Shown: piece by piece, positions 17,979 through 29,900 of the stretch
Numbering within the stretch: the stretch's first letter is position 1
How the letters are laid out: each line of letters begins with the position of its first letter
Assembly (NCBI GenBank): GCA_029287575.1
Contig: JARFQW010000167.1
Coordinates: forward strand, 1 to 38,519
Direction: 5' to 3'
DNA from: Gammaproteobacteria bacterium
GTDB lineage: Bacteria; Pseudomonadota; Gammaproteobacteria; Steroidobacterales; XN24
DNA length: 38,519 nucleotides
Translations under genes and position numbers: made by a program
Notes under the pieces: model-generated
The model's input: the letters and a program-made list of their open reading frames with translations, nothing else
Databases searched by the model: none
Told to the model about the DNA's origin: nothing

Positions 17979-19451
17979 GTGAGCCGCCCCCAGAGTCATA
18001 CTCGCAGCCAGCTCGGCGCATCGATTCCCTCGCTGCCCCGGGATTCCCATCATCTTGATTATCCTTTCTTTTCCGGGCTGCTCTACAACATCGTAGACCT
18101 CGCGGCGGTCGCCACGGCGGGCGTCATGGCCTATCAGGCGACGGCCCAGACGGCGCTGGGAACGCCGGGCAAGCTCGCTATTCTCCTGGGGCTGTTCATG
18201 ACCCGGGTGAGCTTTGCCAACTGGGGCCTGTACGATTCCTGGCGCGGCCGCTCCCTGGTCGAGCAGACCGGCAGGCTGGCGGCGGGCTGGATCAGCGTCT
18301 TCATCGCAATGATCATCCTGGGCTACGTGTTCGACCTCGCCCAGCTGTTTCGCCGGGACTGGATTCTGACCTGGTTCATGCTGGGCGGACTGTTTCTCAT
18401 CGCCGCACGATCGGCGGCTACCCTCAGCCTCAGGCTATTGCGGCAAAGGGGCTGGAACCACAAGCGCATCGCGGTCGTCGGGACCGGAGACTGGGCGCGC
18501 ACGGTTATCCGCCGCCTCAACAACGCGGTCTGGCTGGGTCTGGATGTCGTGGCGATCGTGGACCACGAGGGTGATCGGTCCGCCGGCAAGTCTCTGGACG
18601 GCACACCGATTGTCGGCGGTCTCGAGCGTTTGCCCGGCTTGTTGAGCAAGGGTCAGGTCGACGAGGTCTGGCTCTGCGTGCCGGCAGACGGAGGCGGCCG
18701 CGTCGAGGAGATCGAGCGGGTGCAGCATTTGCTACGGCACAGCACTGTGACCCAGCGCTTCGTTCCTCACTTTGCCGAGATGCGCCTCATGAACCGGCCG
18801 ATGACACAAATCATGGGTCTGCCGGTGGTCAATCTGAGCGTTTCGCCGATGCGGGTCAGCGTGAACCGAATGGTAAAGGCCGTGGAGGATCGCCTGATCG
18901 CGGCGCTCGTTCTGCTGGTGACGAGCCCGCTCATGATTCTGATTGCCATCGGTGTAAAGCTGTCGTCGCGGGGGCCCGTGCTGTTCAAGCAACTCCGGCA
19001 CGGCTGGGACGGGAAACCGATCAAGATATACAAGTTCCGGACCATGCGTCTTCACGAGGGGGATCGGGATGTACGTCAGGCGACACCGGGTGACAGCCGG
19101 GTGACGTGGATCGGCGCTCTGCTGCGCCGGACCAGCCTCGACGAGCTGCCCCAATTCTTCAACGTGCTCCAGGGCCGGATGTCGATTGTGGGACCACGGC
19201 CTCACGCCATCGAGCACAATCACTTCTACATGGACCAGATCGACTCCTACATGCAGCGGCACAAGGTCAAGCCGGGCATAACCGGTTGGGCCCAGGTGAA
19301 CGGATACCGGGGGCAGACCGATACGCTGGAGAAGATGGAACGCCGCGTGGAACATGATCTCTTTTATATCGAGAACTGGTCACTGTGGCTTGACGCCAAG
19401 ATCATCGTCCTCACGATCGTGAGGGGCTTTGTCCATCCCAACGCCTATTAG
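17979..19451 (+). CDS. undecaprenyl-phosphate sugar phosphotransferase (WcaJ/PssY type)
   Basis: The frame is open from TTG 17928. GTG 17979 with GGAAGAG about eight bases upstream is preferred and gives 490 residues. Order: about four N-terminal membrane helices, a CoA-binding/Rossmann-like domain (HKRIAVVGTGDWARTVIRRL), a fifth hydrophobic helix (LIAALVLLVTSPLMILIAIG) and the C-terminal bacterial sugar transferase domain with YKFRTMR, RRTSLDELPQFFNVLQG, MSIVGPRPHAIEHN and KVKPGITGWAQVNGYRG. It moves a hexose-1-phosphate, typically glucose-1-P, from the UDP-sugar to undecaprenyl phosphate and so starts repeat-unit synthesis. A 136-bp gap precedes it, the only likely separate promoter region nearby, though I see no convincing promoter boxes. 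Confidence 0.9.
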   Translation: MSRPQSHTRSQLGASIPSLPRDSHHLDYPFFSGLLYNIVDLAAVATAGVMAYQATAQTALGTPGKLAILLGLFMTRVSFANWGLYDSWRGRSLVEQTGRLAAGWISVFIAMIILGYVFDLAQLFRRDWILTWFMLGGLFLIAARSAATLSLRLLRQRGWNHKRIAVVGTGDWARTVIRRLNNAVWLGLDVVAIVDHEGDRSAGKSLDGTPIVGGLERLPGLLSKGQVDEVWLCVPADGGGRVEEIERVQHLLRHSTVTQRFVPHFAEMRLMNRPMTQIMGLPVVNLSVSPMRVSVNRMVKAVEDRLIAALVLLVTSPLMILIAIGVKLSSRGPVLFKQLRHGWDGKPIKIYKFRTMRLHEGDRDVRQATPGDSRVTWIGALLRRTSLDELPQFFNVLQGRMSIVGPRPHAIEHNHFYMDQIDSYMQRHKVKPGITGWAQVNGYRGQTDTLEKMERRVEHDLFYIENWSLWLDAKIIVLTIVRGFVHPNAY

Positions 19452-19457
19452 GGGCCG

Positions 19458-20597
19458 TTGGAACGTGATTCCATGCTAGCGGGCGTGCTGGATCCCGAAG
19501 TCTTCGCGGATCGATATGCCGAGGCACTCCTGGGCCGCTCGCTTCACGAGTTCCCGTTTCCTGAGAGCGACTGGCAGCAGCGACGGGTACTGATTACCGG
19601 GGCGGGCACTGTCGGTCGCGGTATAGCCACGCGGCTGATGGCTGTGCCGGGCCTCCAGCTGGCGGTACTCGACCACGCGGAGCAGCCCCTGTTCCGGACC
19701 CGAATGGCGACCGGCGGCCGCGGGGCCGCCGGGTCCGGGATCCGGTGGGTTCTCGGGTCGGTGAGGGAGCGATCCCTGGTGCACCGTATCGTCGAGGAGT
19801 TTCAGCCTGATACGGTTTTTCATACCGCTGCGATAAAACACGTGGCCATCGCGGAAGCCAACCCGGTGGAGACGGTGCGGACGAACGTCCTTGGCACCGA
19901 GGTGGTCCTGTCGGCGGCCCTGTCGGCGGGGGTAGAGCGGTTTGTCCTGGTCTCTACGGACAAGGCCGTGGAACCGGTCAGCCTGATGGGCGCCAGCAAA
20001 CGCCTGGCGGAACGTCTGGTCTGCGCCGCGGATCATCCGGCGGGTTCGGCTACCGCCTGTATGGTGGTCCGATCAGGCAATGTCCTGGGCTCCACGGGGT
20101 CCGTGCTGGCAGCGTTCCTCCATCAGGTTGCGCGCGGCGGCGCACTGCCGGTCCGATCCGGGACGGCGGAACGCCTCTTTCTGACGCCTTCGGAAACGAG
20201 CGGTCTGATCCTGGCCGCCACGGCGGCGGGCCGGGCCGGAGATATTTGCGTGCCCATGGTGAGTACGGCCGTGAGACTCGCCGACCTGACGGAACGGTTT
20301 CTCCGGGTCCTGAATCTGGACCCGGAGTACCCGCTGGCCGTATCGCAACTGCTTCCAGGGGAACGTGCCTCTGAGAAACTCTGGTCGGGGACGGCCCCGG
20401 AAGCCTCGGGGGCCCCCGGCATCAGTGTGGTCTCGGGTTCCGGTACGCCCTGGGATGACCTGGAGCGCCCGTTGTCGGAGCTCGGTATCGCGGCGCATGA
20501 GCTGAACGTGAACGGTGTCATTGAGATCCTCAGGCAACTCGTGGTTGAGTACGCATTAACGGATGAACAAGTGCCCGAGGAGAGGGAGCACCAGTGA
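19458..20597 (+). CDS. soluble FlaA1/CapD-like nucleotide-sugar dehydratase/epimerase
   Basis: The 379-residue protein starts at TTG 19458 or ATG 19473. It has a Rossmann motif [18 protein letters not shown], then [22 protein letters not shown] and the FlaA1/CapD family active-site stretch [17 protein letters not shown], where Met takes the place of the usual SDR Tyr. The family makes 4,6-dehydrated or 4-epimerised UDP-sugars. The N-terminal membrane domain of CapD/WbpM is absent, so it resembles the short FlaA1 form. The glycine loop reads GAGTVG where relatives usually have GAGGSIG. The terminal part ([14 protein letters not shown]) is ordinary. The substrate, perhaps UDP-GlcNAc, is inferred. 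The ugd start overlaps its stop by four bases. Confidence 0.75.
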   Translation: MERDSMLAGVLDPEVFADRYAEALLGRSLHEFPFPESDWQQRRVLITGAGTVGRGIATRLMAVPGLQLAVLDHAEQPLFRTRMATGGRGAAGSGIRWVLGSVRERSLVHRIVEEFQPDTVFHTAAIKHVAIAEANPVETVRTNVLGTEVVLSAALSAGVERFVLVSTDKAVEPVSLMGASKRLAERLVCAADHPAGSATACMVVRSGNVLGSTGSVLAAFLHQVARGGALPVRSGTAERLFLTPSETSGLILAATAAGRAGDICVPMVSTAVRLADLTERFLRVLNLDPEYPLAVSQLLPGERASEKLWSGTAPEASGAPGISVVSGSGTPWDDLERPLSELGIAAHELNVNGVIEILRQLVVEYALTDEQVPEEREHQ

Positions 20598-21949
20598 AAA
20601 TTACGATATTCGGGACGGGCTACGTCGGTCTCGTGACGGGCGCTTGTCTGGCTGATGCCGGCAATCATGTGATCTGTGTGGATATCGATCAGAAAAAGAT
20701 CGACATGCTCAATCGCTCGGAGATGCCGATTTACGAGCCGGGGCTGGAAGAACTTGTGATCCGTAACCGGGAAGCCGGCCGGCTGGAATTCACTACGGAT
20801 CTCAAGCAGGGCGTCGATCATGGCCTGTTTCAGTTCGTGGCGGTGGGGACGCCGCCGGACGAGGACGGATCAGCGGACCTGCAGCATGTTCTCTCGGTTG
20901 CGCGGACCATTGGTCAGAACATGTCGGAGTACCGGATCGTGGTCGACAAGAGCACGGTGCCGGTGGGAACCGCCGACAAGGTCCGGACAGCGATCGAGGA
21001 AGTCCTCGCCGCGCGTGGCGTCAGCCTGGACTTCGACGTGGTCTCCAACCCGGAATTTCTCAAGGAAGGGGCGGCGATCGAGGATTTCACCAAGCCGGAC
21101 CGGATCGTGGTCGGGACCGACAATGCGCGGACAACGGAACTGCTGAAGCTGCTCTACGAGCCCTTCAACCGGAAACGCGACCGGCTGATCTCGATGGACA
21201 TTCGGTCTGCGGAACTGACCAAGTACGCCGCCAACGCCATGCTGGCCACGAAGATCAGTTTCATGAACGAGTTGTCCAACCTGGCCGAACAGGTCGGGGC
21301 CGATATCGAGAACGTTCGTATCGGCATCGGATCGGACCCGCGCATTGGCTACCACTTCATCTATCCAGGCTGCGGCTACGGCGGCTCCTGTTTCCCGAAA
21401 GATGTTCGGGCCCTTGCGCACACTGCCGAGGAACACGGCGTACAGCCCACCCTCATCCGTGCCGTGGAAGCGGTCAACGACGCCCAGAAGACGGTGCTGT
21501 TCACGAAGATCAAGGCGCGTTACGGTGACCAGCTCGCGGGCAAGACCGTGGCGGTATGGGGCCTGGCATTCAAGCCGAATACGGACGACATGCGCGAGGC
21601 TTCCAGCCGTGTCCTCATGGAGGCACTCTGGAGCGCGGGTGCGTCGGTACGGGCTTACGATCCCGAAGCCGGCGATGAAACCCGGCGTATCTTCGGAGAC
21701 CGGGACGATCTCGTGATATGCGCAAGTCAGGACGAGGCGCTCGAGGGCGCCGACTGCCTGGCGATCCTGACCGAGTGGCGGGAGTTCCGGAGTCCCGATT
21801 TCGATCACATCAAGGAGCAGCTGTCAGAGCCCGTGATCTTCGACGGCCGCAATTTGTACGACCCCGGCCATCTGGACTCCCTCGGCTTCGAGTACTACGC
21901 GATTGGCCGCGGACGGCGCGTGGCCGCGACCGCGCCGGACAGCGTGTAA
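20594..21949 (+). CDS. ugd: UDP-glucose 6-dehydrogenase
   Basis: The 451-residue enzyme has the NAD-binding start [20 protein letters not shown], the segments [48 protein letters not shown], the catalytic-Cys motif [16 protein letters not shown] and [13 protein letters not shown]. It oxidises UDP-glucose to UDP-glucuronate in the cytosol. GTG 20594 overlaps the preceding stop and has a strong GAGGAGAGGG site just upstream. UDP-GlcA then serves the UXS gene directly downstream and the epimerase at the left edge. It is a clear paralogue of the AlgD protein but with the UDP-sugar-type active-site loop. Nothing odd is seen. Confidence 0.95.
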   Translation: MKITIFGTGYVGLVTGACLADAGNHVICVDIDQKKIDMLNRSEMPIYEPGLEELVIRNREAGRLEFTTDLKQGVDHGLFQFVAVGTPPDEDGSADLQHVLSVARTIGQNMSEYRIVVDKSTVPVGTADKVRTAIEEVLAARGVSLDFDVVSNPEFLKEGAAIEDFTKPDRIVVGTDNARTTELLKLLYEPFNRKRDRLISMDIRSAELTKYAANAMLATKISFMNELSNLAEQVGADIENVRIGIGSDPRIGYHFIYPGCGYGGSCFPKDVRALAHTAEEHGVQPTLIRAVEAVNDAQKTVLFTKIKARYGDQLAGKTVAVWGLAFKPNTDDMREASSRVLMEALWSAGASVRAYDPEAGDETRRIFGDRDDLVICASQDEALEGADCLAILTEWREFRSPDFDHIKEQLSEPVIFDGRNLYDPGHLDSLGFEYYAIGRGRRVAATAPDSV

Positions 21950-21962
21950 GGAGAGCAGGACT

Positions 21963-22934
21963 ATGGCCCCACGTCTAGGCCGATACCGGGTGCTGGTCAC
22001 CGGCGGCGCCGGTTTTCTTGGTTCTCACCTGTGTGAGCGCTTACTGGATCAGGGGCACGACGTCCTGTGTCTGGACAACTTCTTCACCGGCAGCAAAGAC
22101 AATATTTCACACCTGCTCGACAACCCTCGTTTCGAGCTCATGCGGCACGACGTGACCTTTCCCCTCTACGTGGAGGTGGACCGGATCTTCAACATGGCGT
22201 GCCCGGCTTCGCCTGTCCACTATCAGTACGATCCGGTGCAGACGACGAAGACGAGTGTCCACGGGGCCATCAATATGCTTGGCCTGGCGAAGCGTGTTCG
22301 GGCCCGGATTTTCCAGGCGTCAACGAGCGAGGTCTACGGGGACCCGGCCGTGCATCCGCAGACCGAAGACTACTGGGGTCATGTCAATCCCATCGGCTTC
22401 CGCTCCTGCTATGACGAGGGCAAGCGCTGCGCGGAGACCCTGTTTTTCGACTACCGCCGTCAGCACGAGCTCAGTATCAAGGTCGGCCGGATATTCAACA
22501 CCTACGGGCCGCGTATGCATCCCAATGACGGCCGCGTGGTGTCGAACTTCGTCGTTCAGGCTTTGAAGGGCGAAGACATCACCATCTACGGGGATGGCCA
22601 GCAGACTCGCTCGTTCTGTTATGTGGACGATCTTGTCGAGGCGATCCTGCGTCTGATGGATACGCCCGATGACGTCACCGGTCCCGTCAATATCGGCAAT
22701 CCGGTGGAATTCACGATTCGTGAACTCGCCGAGGCCGTGATCGAGCTTACGGGGTCCGGATCCAGGCTCGTCAAGAAACCGATGCCGCCGGACGATCCGA
22801 AACAGCGTCAGCCAGATATTTCCCTGGCGAAGGACCTGCTGGGCTGGCAGCCGGAGGTTCAGCTCAAGGATGGCCTGGCGAAGACGATCGGCTATTTTGA
22901 CGAGCTCCTGAAGTCTGCCGGAGCGTCCCCGTGA
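21963..22934 (+). CDS. UDP-glucuronate decarboxylase (UDP-xylose synthase)
   Basis: The 323-residue SDR enzyme has [31 protein letters not shown], the UXS-specific [25 protein letters not shown], the catalytic YDEGKR and [20 protein letters not shown]. It decarboxylates UDP-GlcA to UDP-xylose with bound NAD+ in the cytosol. AAGGAG at 21948-21953 is nine bases before ATG 21963. It is placed directly after ugd, so a UDP-Glc to UDP-GlcA to UDP-Xyl relay is likely and the polymer probably holds xylose. The next gene overlaps its stop (GTGA). The match to the family is very strong. Confidence 0.93.
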   Translation: MAPRLGRYRVLVTGGAGFLGSHLCERLLDQGHDVLCLDNFFTGSKDNISHLLDNPRFELMRHDVTFPLYVEVDRIFNMACPASPVHYQYDPVQTTKTSVHGAINMLGLAKRVRARIFQASTSEVYGDPAVHPQTEDYWGHVNPIGFRSCYDEGKRCAETLFFDYRRQHELSIKVGRIFNTYGPRMHPNDGRVVSNFVVQALKGEDITIYGDGQQTRSFCYVDDLVEAILRLMDTPDDVTGPVNIGNPVEFTIRELAEAVIELTGSGSRLVKKPMPPDDPKQRQPDISLAKDLLGWQPEVQLKDGLAKTIGYFDELLKSAGASP

Positions 22935-24355
22935 TCGTTCCGGTAATCCTGTCCGGAGGATCCGGTACACGACTGTGGCCCTTGTCGCGCGAGCTTTTTC
23001 CCAAGCAGCTGCTGCCGCTTGTGGGCGACCGGACCATGCTTCAGGAAACGGTTGGCCGTCTGGACGGGCTGGAAGAGCTGGCGCCGCCGCTGGTTATCTG
23101 TAACGACGAGCACCGGTTCCTGGTAGCGGAGCAGCTCAGGGAAATCGACGTCGATCCGCTCGCCATCATTCTCGAGCCGGTGGGCCGGAATACGGCGCCC
23201 GCGGTGGCCGTGGCCGCCGCCAAGGCCGCCGAGCTGCTGGATACGGATACCGATCCGGTGCTTCTGGTACTTCCCGCCGACCACGTAATTCGTGATATCG
23301 ACGGTTTCCACGCCGCCGTCGCCAAGGCGTGCGCTCTGGCCGGGGAGGGCCGTCTCGTTACGTTCGGCGTACTGCCCACGGCCCCGGAAACCGGCTATGG
23401 CTACATCCGCGCCGACGAACTCACGGACGGTCACGCGCCGGTCCGGGAGTTCGTGGAAAAGCCGGACTCGGAAACGGCGCGGGGCTACCTGGAAGCCGGT
23501 GACTACTACTGGAACAGCGGCATGTTCATGTTCCTGGCCGACCGGTACGTAGCGGAGCTGCGGGAGCACCGGCCGGACATCGTCAGCGCCTGTGTCAGGT
23601 CTGTTTCCGAGGCCCGGGAGGACCTGGACTTCATCCGCCTCGATCGGGCCGCGTTCGAGGCGTGCCCGTCGGATTCCATCGACTACGCTGTCATGGAGCA
23701 CACCACGGCGGGGGAGGTCGTTCCCATCGACGTCGGCTGGAGCGACGTGGGGTCCTGGTCCGCGCTGCATGGCGCCAAAGACGCGGACGAGGAAGGAAAT
23801 GTGATTGTCGGCGATGTCCTGGTTGACGACACTCATGACTGCTATCTCTACGCAGGCAGCCGTCTGGTGGCCACTGTCGGTCTGGAAGACGCGGTTGTGG
23901 TCGAAACCGCGGATGCGGTTCTCGTTGCTCCCCGCAGCCGCGTGCAGGACGTAAAGACACTCGTGGGCAAGCTCAAGGAGAGCGGACGCGAGGAACGTCT
24001 GTTGCACCGCCAGGTGGTTCGCCCGTGGGGCAGCTATGACAGCGTGGATGAAGGCGACCGCTTCCAGGTGAAGCGCATCGTGGTCAATCCGGGCGCCCAG
24101 CTGTCGTTGCAGATGCACCATCACCGCGCGGAACACTGGATTGTTGTCCAGGGCACGGCCCGGGTGACGCGCGGGGACGAGACCTTTCTGCTGGGTGAGA
24201 ACGAGTCCACCTATATCCCGGTGGGCACGACCCATCGCCTGGAGAATCCCGGCAAGCTGCCGCTGCATCTGATCGAGGTTCAGTCCGGCGCGTACCTCGG
24301 CGAGGACGACATCGTGCGTTTCGAGGATACCTACGGGCGCACCGGCGACGCCTGA
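22931..24355 (+). CDS. manC: mannose-1-phosphate guanylyltransferase / mannose-6-phosphate isomerase
   Basis: The 474-residue bifunctional protein begins at GTG 22931, overlapping the UXS stop. The N-terminal nucleotidyltransferase domain has [15 protein letters not shown] (about residues 6-20), [17 protein letters not shown] and FVEKPDS. The C-terminal cupin-type isomerase (from about residue 355) has [40 protein letters not shown] and [14 protein letters not shown]. It makes GDP-mannose from mannose-1-P and can also isomerise fructose-6-P to mannose-6-P (AlgA/ManC type). Its product feeds AlgD and any mannosyltransferase. The last 25 bases overlap the end of the convergent galE gene. Confidence 0.95.
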   Translation: MIVPVILSGGSGTRLWPLSRELFPKQLLPLVGDRTMLQETVGRLDGLEELAPPLVICNDEHRFLVAEQLREIDVDPLAIILEPVGRNTAPAVAVAAAKAAELLDTDTDPVLLVLPADHVIRDIDGFHAAVAKACALAGEGRLVTFGVLPTAPETGYGYIRADELTDGHAPVREFVEKPDSETARGYLEAGDYYWNSGMFMFLADRYVAELREHRPDIVSACVRSVSEAREDLDFIRLDRAAFEACPSDSIDYAVMEHTTAGEVVPIDVGWSDVGSWSALHGAKDADEEGNVIVGDVLVDDTHDCYLYAGSRLVATVGLEDAVVVETADAVLVAPRSRVQDVKTLVGKLKESGREERLLHRQVVRPWGSYDSVDEGDRFQVKRIVVNPGAQLSLQMHHHRAEHWIVVQGTARVTRGDETFLLGENESTYIPVGTTHRLENPGKLPLHLIEVQSGAYLGEDDIVRFEDTYGRTGDA

Positions 24356-25338
24356 TCATCGTCTGCCCATCGGGACTGATGCCAGCGCCACGCGCTGGCC
24401 AGAATGGTATCCAGGTCCGAGCAGTGCGGGGCCCAGTCCAGAATCTCTCCCGCACGGGTGGCGTCGGCCACGAGCATGGCCGGGTCACCGGGCCGCCGCG
24501 GCCCCGTAACAACGGGAATCCTGCGGCCGGTTATCGCGGCCGCCCGGTCGATGACCTCGCGCACGGATGCGCCGCGGCCGGTTCCCAGGTTGAAGACGTC
24601 AGTGGGGTGACCCTGCATCAACGCGGCCAGCGCAGTGACATGGGCTGCGGCAAGATCGGTGACGTGAATATAGTCGCGGATGCAGCTGCCGTCGGGTGTG
24701 TCGTAGTCCGTGCCATACACCTGAACCGAGGGCCGGCGGCCAGCCGCTGCCTCGAGAATGATCGGAATCAGGTGCGTCTCGGGGTCGTGATCCTCGCCGA
24801 TCTCGGCATCCGCGTCCGCGCCCGCCGCATTGAAGTAGCGTAGCGAAATCGAGCGCAGGCCGTAGGCGCTGGAGTAGTCTGCGAGAATCTGCTCCATCAT
24901 CAGCTTCGACCGCCCGTAGGGGTTGATCGGCACCTGGGGATGGGATTCCGCAATCCGGTCGGTCTGCGGGTGCCCGTAGCTTGCGCAGGTGCTGGAGAAA
25001 ACCAGCTGGCCGGCTCCGCTTTCCCGCATCGCCGCTAGGAGGTTCAGGGTGCCGGCCACGTTGTTCTGATAGTACTTGGCCGGGTCCTCCACGGATTCTC
25101 CGACATATGCATAAGCCGCGAAATGCATCACCGCGTCCGGCCGGTAGCGGGAAAAAACCTCTGCAAGTCGCTGCGGATCCGCCAGGTCGCCCACTTCCAG
25201 CGGTCCCCAGCGGACGGACGAGGCATGACCGTAGACCAGATTGTCCAGCACCACGGGCCGAAATCCTGCCCCGGCCAGCGCCTTGCAAGCGTGGCTGCCG
25301 ATATATCCTGCCCCGCCGGTTACGAGTATCGTTTTCAT
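24331..25338 (-). CDS. galE: UDP-glucose 4-epimerase
   Basis: The 335-residue SDR enzyme has [56 protein letters not shown], the catalytic YGRSK and [20 protein letters not shown]. It interconverts UDP-glucose and UDP-galactose in the cytosol. It is the only protein gene of the inner locus on the minus strand, convergent with manC (25-bp overlap) and divergent from the phosphomannomutase gene, with which it shares a 118-bp upstream gap. Its inverted orientation implies its own promoter. I see no clear promoter boxes for it. Length and motifs are normal. Confidence 0.95.
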   Translation of the reverse strand: MKTILVTGGAGYIGSHACKALAGAGFRPVVLDNLVYGHASSVRWGPLEVGDLADPQRLAEVFSRYRPDAVMHFAAYAYVGESVEDPAKYYQNNVAGTLNLLAAMRESGAGQLVFSSTCASYGHPQTDRIAESHPQVPINPYGRSKLMMEQILADYSSAYGLRSISLRYFNAAGADADAEIGEDHDPETHLIPIILEAAAGRRPSVQVYGTDYDTPDGSCIRDYIHVTDLAAAHVTALAALMQGHPTDVFNLGTGRGASVREVIDRAAAITGRRIPVVTGPRRPGDPAMLVADATRAGEILDWAPHCSDLDTILASAWRWHQSRWADDDQASPVRP

Positions 25339-25456
25339 GGCCTGGTGACGCGGTAAGAGCGTGTGCCCGGTTGCGAATCAGGGGCGCTATACTGCCAGCG
25401 CCCGGGCCGTATCTCCACGGCCTGGTTCACTCTTGGCAAAGGAGGGGCGGCTGCGC

Positions 25457-26809
25457 ATGAGTCTTGCTTGCTTCAAGGCCTACGATGTCCGAGGGCGAGT
25501 TCCCGAGGAACTGGATGAGAGCCTGGCCCGGCGCATTGGCCGCGCCTTCGTGGACGTTACCGGCGCGCGCGAGGTTGTGGTCGGAAGGGACATTCGGCTC
25601 TCGAGCCCGAGCCTCGCCACGGCTGTCATTGCCGGAATCAATGAAAGCGGGGCGGATGTGCTGGATATCGGTGTCTGCGGCACCGAGGAGGTCTATTTCG
25701 GCACCGCCCACAGTGGCGCCGGCGGCGGCATCATGATCACGGCCAGCCATAATCCGCCTGATTACAACGGAATGAAGTTCGTTGGCGAGGGCGCCCGGCC
25801 CATCAGCGGCGATTCCGGTCTGGGGGAAATCCGCGATCGGGCGGCGGTCGGTATCTTCGGACCCGTCGCCGGTCGCGGCGCAGTCCGGGAGACCGACATG
25901 ACCGCGGCGTACACGGACCACCTGCTGGGTTACATCGAGGCCACCGATCTGACACCCCTGACCGTGGTGACCAACCCGGGTAACGGCGGCGCCGGCCGGA
26001 TCGTGGATCTCCTGGAATCCCGCCTGCCGTTGAGGTTTGTCAAGGTGCATCACGAAGCAGACGGTCATTTTCCCAACGGCGTGCCCAATCCGCTGTTGCC
26101 CGAGAACAGGGGCCCGACGAGTGAGGCCGTAGTTGCCCACGGCGCCGATTTCGGCGTGGCCTGGGACGGCGACTTCGATCGTTGCTTTCTGTTCGACGAG
26201 AAGGGCCAGTTCATTGAGGGGTATTACATCGTCGGTCTGCTGGCCACGGCCATCCTGCAACAGAATCCGGGCGCACGGATCATTCACGACCCCCGACTGA
26301 CCTGGAATACCATCGACATGGTGGAGGCCGCAGGCGGTGTGCCCGTCCAGAGCAAGACCGGACACGCCTTCATCAAGGAGCGCATGCGCTCCGAGGACGC
26401 GGTTTACGGTGGTGAAATGAGCGCCCACCATTATTTCAGGGATTTTGCCTACTGCGACTCGGGAATGATCCCGTGGCTCATGGTGGCCGACTTGATCAGC
26501 CGCAGCGGCAAACCCCTTTCGGAACTCGTATCGGCCCGCATGAAGGCCTTTCCGGCCAGCGGCGAGATCAATCGCCGGCTCGCCGATCCCGCGGCCGCGA
26601 TAGCCGATGTCACCCGTCGGTACGGGGAGTCCGCGATCCGGGTTGACCGGACGGATGGTGTCAGTCTTGAATTTCCGGATTGGCGCTTTAATCTCCGTTC
26701 GTCCAACACCGAGCCGGTGGTCCGTCTGAACGTCGAGGCGAGGGGAGACCAGGAACTCATGGGCGAAAAAACCCGCGAGTTGCTCGCGATTCTGGATAGC
26801 GGGGCCTGA
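25457..26809 (+). CDS. manB: phosphomannomutase / phosphoglucomutase
   Basis: The 450-residue alpha-D-phosphohexomutase starts at ATG 25457, with AAAGGAGG at 25438-25445. It has the N-terminal [14 protein letters not shown], the phosphoserine loop [14 protein letters not shown], the Mg2+ site [10 protein letters not shown], the sugar-binding [10 protein letters not shown] and the C-terminal phosphate-binding [14 protein letters not shown]. It converts mannose-6-P to mannose-1-P, and often glucose-6-P to glucose-1-P, in the cytosol. It therefore sits upstream of ManC and, by its dual activity, perhaps of UDP-glucose too. Family members of this type are named ManB, CpsG or AlgC. The symbol is given for the reaction, not for orthology to one of them. 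Confidence 0.93.
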   Translation: MSLACFKAYDVRGRVPEELDESLARRIGRAFVDVTGAREVVVGRDIRLSSPSLATAVIAGINESGADVLDIGVCGTEEVYFGTAHSGAGGGIMITASHNPPDYNGMKFVGEGARPISGDSGLGEIRDRAAVGIFGPVAGRGAVRETDMTAAYTDHLLGYIEATDLTPLTVVTNPGNGGAGRIVDLLESRLPLRFVKVHHEADGHFPNGVPNPLLPENRGPTSEAVVAHGADFGVAWDGDFDRCFLFDEKGQFIEGYYIVGLLATAILQQNPGARIIHDPRLTWNTIDMVEAAGGVPVQSKTGHAFIKERMRSEDAVYGGEMSAHHYFRDFAYCDSGMIPWLMVADLISRSGKPLSELVSARMKAFPASGEINRRLADPAAAIADVTRRYGESAIRVDRTDGVSLEFPDWRFNLRSSNTEPVVRLNVEARGDQELMGEKTRELLAILDSGA

Positions 26810-26938
26810 GGACTGAACATAAGGCCGCGTTCATGCTCCGTCTGTTCGCCTGTGGTAGAACAAAAGCGCGGTGCGTCCGCGTTCCCCCCCTGTATTGACT
26901 GCGCCACCGGCAGCGGCGGCAAAGGGATGTGAGCGAGG

Positions 26939-29900
26939 ATGATGGACCACCCCGACGGACATAAATATCAGCCTGCCGATCTCCGCCCGGAGTGGCTTGC
27001 AGGGGCGGAGCGTCGCGGCGCCCGAAGGCCGCCGTGGTCTGCCATATGGCTAGCGCTTTTTTTGTGCTGCCTGGGGTCAACAGCGTTTGCGGCGCGGCTG
27101 GATCCGCTGTACTCCGTTGAAGCAGCGGGCTGGCCGGACAATGCCAGCCGGTCGCCACAGATCAGCAATGACGGTACCTGCGCGGCCTACATCAGTTCGG
27201 CGAGCAATCTTGTGTCCGGCGAGCCCGGCCAGGGCGGGAACCTGTACCTGTTCCGCCGGACGGACGGTACGACCATTCAGCTGAGCGAGCTGGGCCCCGC
27301 CGAGCGGATTGAGGATTTCGCCGTCAGCGATGATTGCTCGAGCGTGGTCTGGACCGCCGCCGGCCTGGGCGTCAGCGCCCCGGGATTCCTCCGGCAGTGG
27401 CGGGCAGCCGATGGCCGGGTCCGCGATCTCGTATTGCCGGTTCTTGATCCCAGCGGCGACGGAAAGCCCGATCGCCAGGCCCGCTATCAGGCCCTGGGCA
27501 TGGCCGGCGACGGCCGCTCGATCGCGGTCAGCCTGCTTTACGATTCGGGTTTCGGGCTGGTCACCGAGGGGGTGATGTACAACATCACCACCGGCGTCGA
27601 ATCATCCCTGCCGTTCGTCTTCCAGGACATTGCGTTGTCCCAGTCGGGCGGCGTCATGGCGTTCACCGGCCCGGAGGCGCTGGTCGCCGAGGACAACAAC
27701 GACGAGACCGACGTCTATGTCTATCTGAGCGCGACCCGGTCGGTGGCCCTGGTGAGCGCCGACCGCTCGGGCCGTGCCGGTGCCGGCAGCTCCGGTATGC
27801 CGTCCATTTCGGACGACGGCCGCCTGATTCTGTTCGAGAGCGAAGCGCCCGACCTCGTCGCCGAAGACAGCGATGGCTGGTCGGACGTCTTTCTCTACGA
27901 CCGGCAGTCTGACTCGATGACGCTCGTCAGTGTCGGCTCCGTCCGCGATGACAGCCTGGCGGGCAGCCTCTCGGGTGACGGATCCGTCGCGGCGTTCGTG
28001 AGCTTCGACGACCGCCTGGTCACCGGGGACACCAACGGGGTCAGCGACGTCTTCGTCTGGCGAGACGCCTCCGGGACGGTGACCCGCGCCAGCATGTCGG
28101 CTGCTGGCCTGCAGGCCGAGGGCGCCAGCGCGGCACCGTCTCTGGATCGGAGCGGCGACCTGCTGGCCTTCGAAAGCGAGGCAGCTAACCTGGTGGACGC
28201 GGACACGGGCGACTTTCGGGACGTATTTCTCTCGACGCTGTCGCTGCCTTATCTGCCATCGAATGCAGGAGCTTCTGACGGCACCTTGCCCGATCGCGTT
28301 CGCGTGAGCTGGCAGCCCGGCCCGGATGCCACGGCGTACCGTGTCGAGCGCCGTCTCACCGAGGGCTGGGAGAGTCTGGGTACCGCGAGCGGCTCGAGCC
28401 TGGAGGATGAGGACCTGCCGGTGAGTTCCCTGGCGAGCTATCGCATTGTTCCGCTGAATGCGGCGGGAGAGGGAGGCGCCACGGCCCCGGTCAGTGGCTA
28501 CGCGGGGCCGCCGCCCGCGCCCCAGGGGGTGGCCGCCAGTGACGGGCAGCACCCGTTCGTGCGGATATTCTGGAACCCGGTCAGCGGCAGCGACGCCTAT
28601 GCCGTCTACCGGGCGCCTGCAACAGGTGGGGGCGCCACCCTGGTGGGAACCACTTCTGCGAGCGAACTCGACGACCTGGCGGCGGCGCCGGGAACGGTCT
28701 TTCGATACACGGTGCGCTCGCGCAATGGCTTTGGTCTCGGGCCGGCAGGGTCCGGCGATCTCGGCCTTGCGGGAACGGACGCCGACGGTGACGGTCTGGC
28801 CGATGGTGTCGATCCGGACGCTGACAATGACGGCATGGCGGACTCCTGGGAGCGCCGCTTCGGCCTCTCCCCCGACAGTAGCGCGGATGCTTCCGGCGAT
28901 CTGGACGGGGACGGTCTGGCGAATCGGGATGAGTTTCAGGCCGGCGGGCATCCGCAGCTCGCCGATACCGATCGGGACGGGGCAACCGACGCGGCTGACG
29001 CGTCGGTCGCGGATGCGAATCAGGATGGCATCGCAGAACCCTGGACGCCCCTTTTCCTGGCCGCCGGGCCCCGACTGACGTCGGGTGCGGGTGGTTCTCC
29101 ATCCGGCGCGGGCCCGAGCGTCAGCGGCGACGGCCGGCTGGTTGTTTTCGACAGTAATGCGGGCGACCTCATTGCGGGGGACAACAACGGTGTGTCCGAC
29201 ATTTTCATGGTCGATCGGGAGGCCGGAGTAATCCGTCGATTGAGCGCAACCGAGCGGGGTCAGGGCGGCGACGGCGGGAGTTTCCAGCCAAGCGTTTCCT
29301 TCGACGGTGGCACCGTCGTGTTTCTCAGCACCGCATCGAACCTGGATCCCGCCTCGGCGGCCGGGCCGGGGCCGGGTCGGGTCAATGTGTTTATCGCATC
29401 CCCCGCCAGCGGGGCCATACAGCGGGTCACTGCACTGGACTCATTCGACGCCGCGGACCCATCACTGTCCCAGGACGGCTCCATCGTTGTGTTCCGCACG
29501 GTCGAGTCGCTGGTCGGAGCGGACACGAACGGTGTTTCGGATGTCTATTCGTGGCAGCGGGCGAACGGCCGGGTGCAGCGAATCAGCGTCTCCGAGTCGG
29601 GCGGGCAGGGCAGCGCGGGGAGTTTCGATCCGGTGGTCAGCGCGAGCGGCCGACACGTCGCGTTTCGCAGCAGTCACGGATTCGCACCCGGGGCACCTTC
29701 GGGAATATCCCACGTCTACGTCAAAGACCTGCAGACGGGCGCCGTCGACTGGGTCAGTCGGCAACCGGGCGGCGACGGCGGCAACGGCCCGAGCCTCGAC
29801 CCGAGCCTTTCGGCAGATGGATCCATCGTGGCATTTGCATCGGACGCCACCAATCTTGCCGCATCCGACACGAACAGGGTGACGGACGTGTTCGTCGTGA

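Noticed and set aside
25371-25393. TTGCGA and TATACT between galE and the phosphomannomutase gene as a promoter
   Set aside because: The spacer is only 11 bases, far from the needed 16-18. The -10-like box may still be used with another -35, but I cannot support it.
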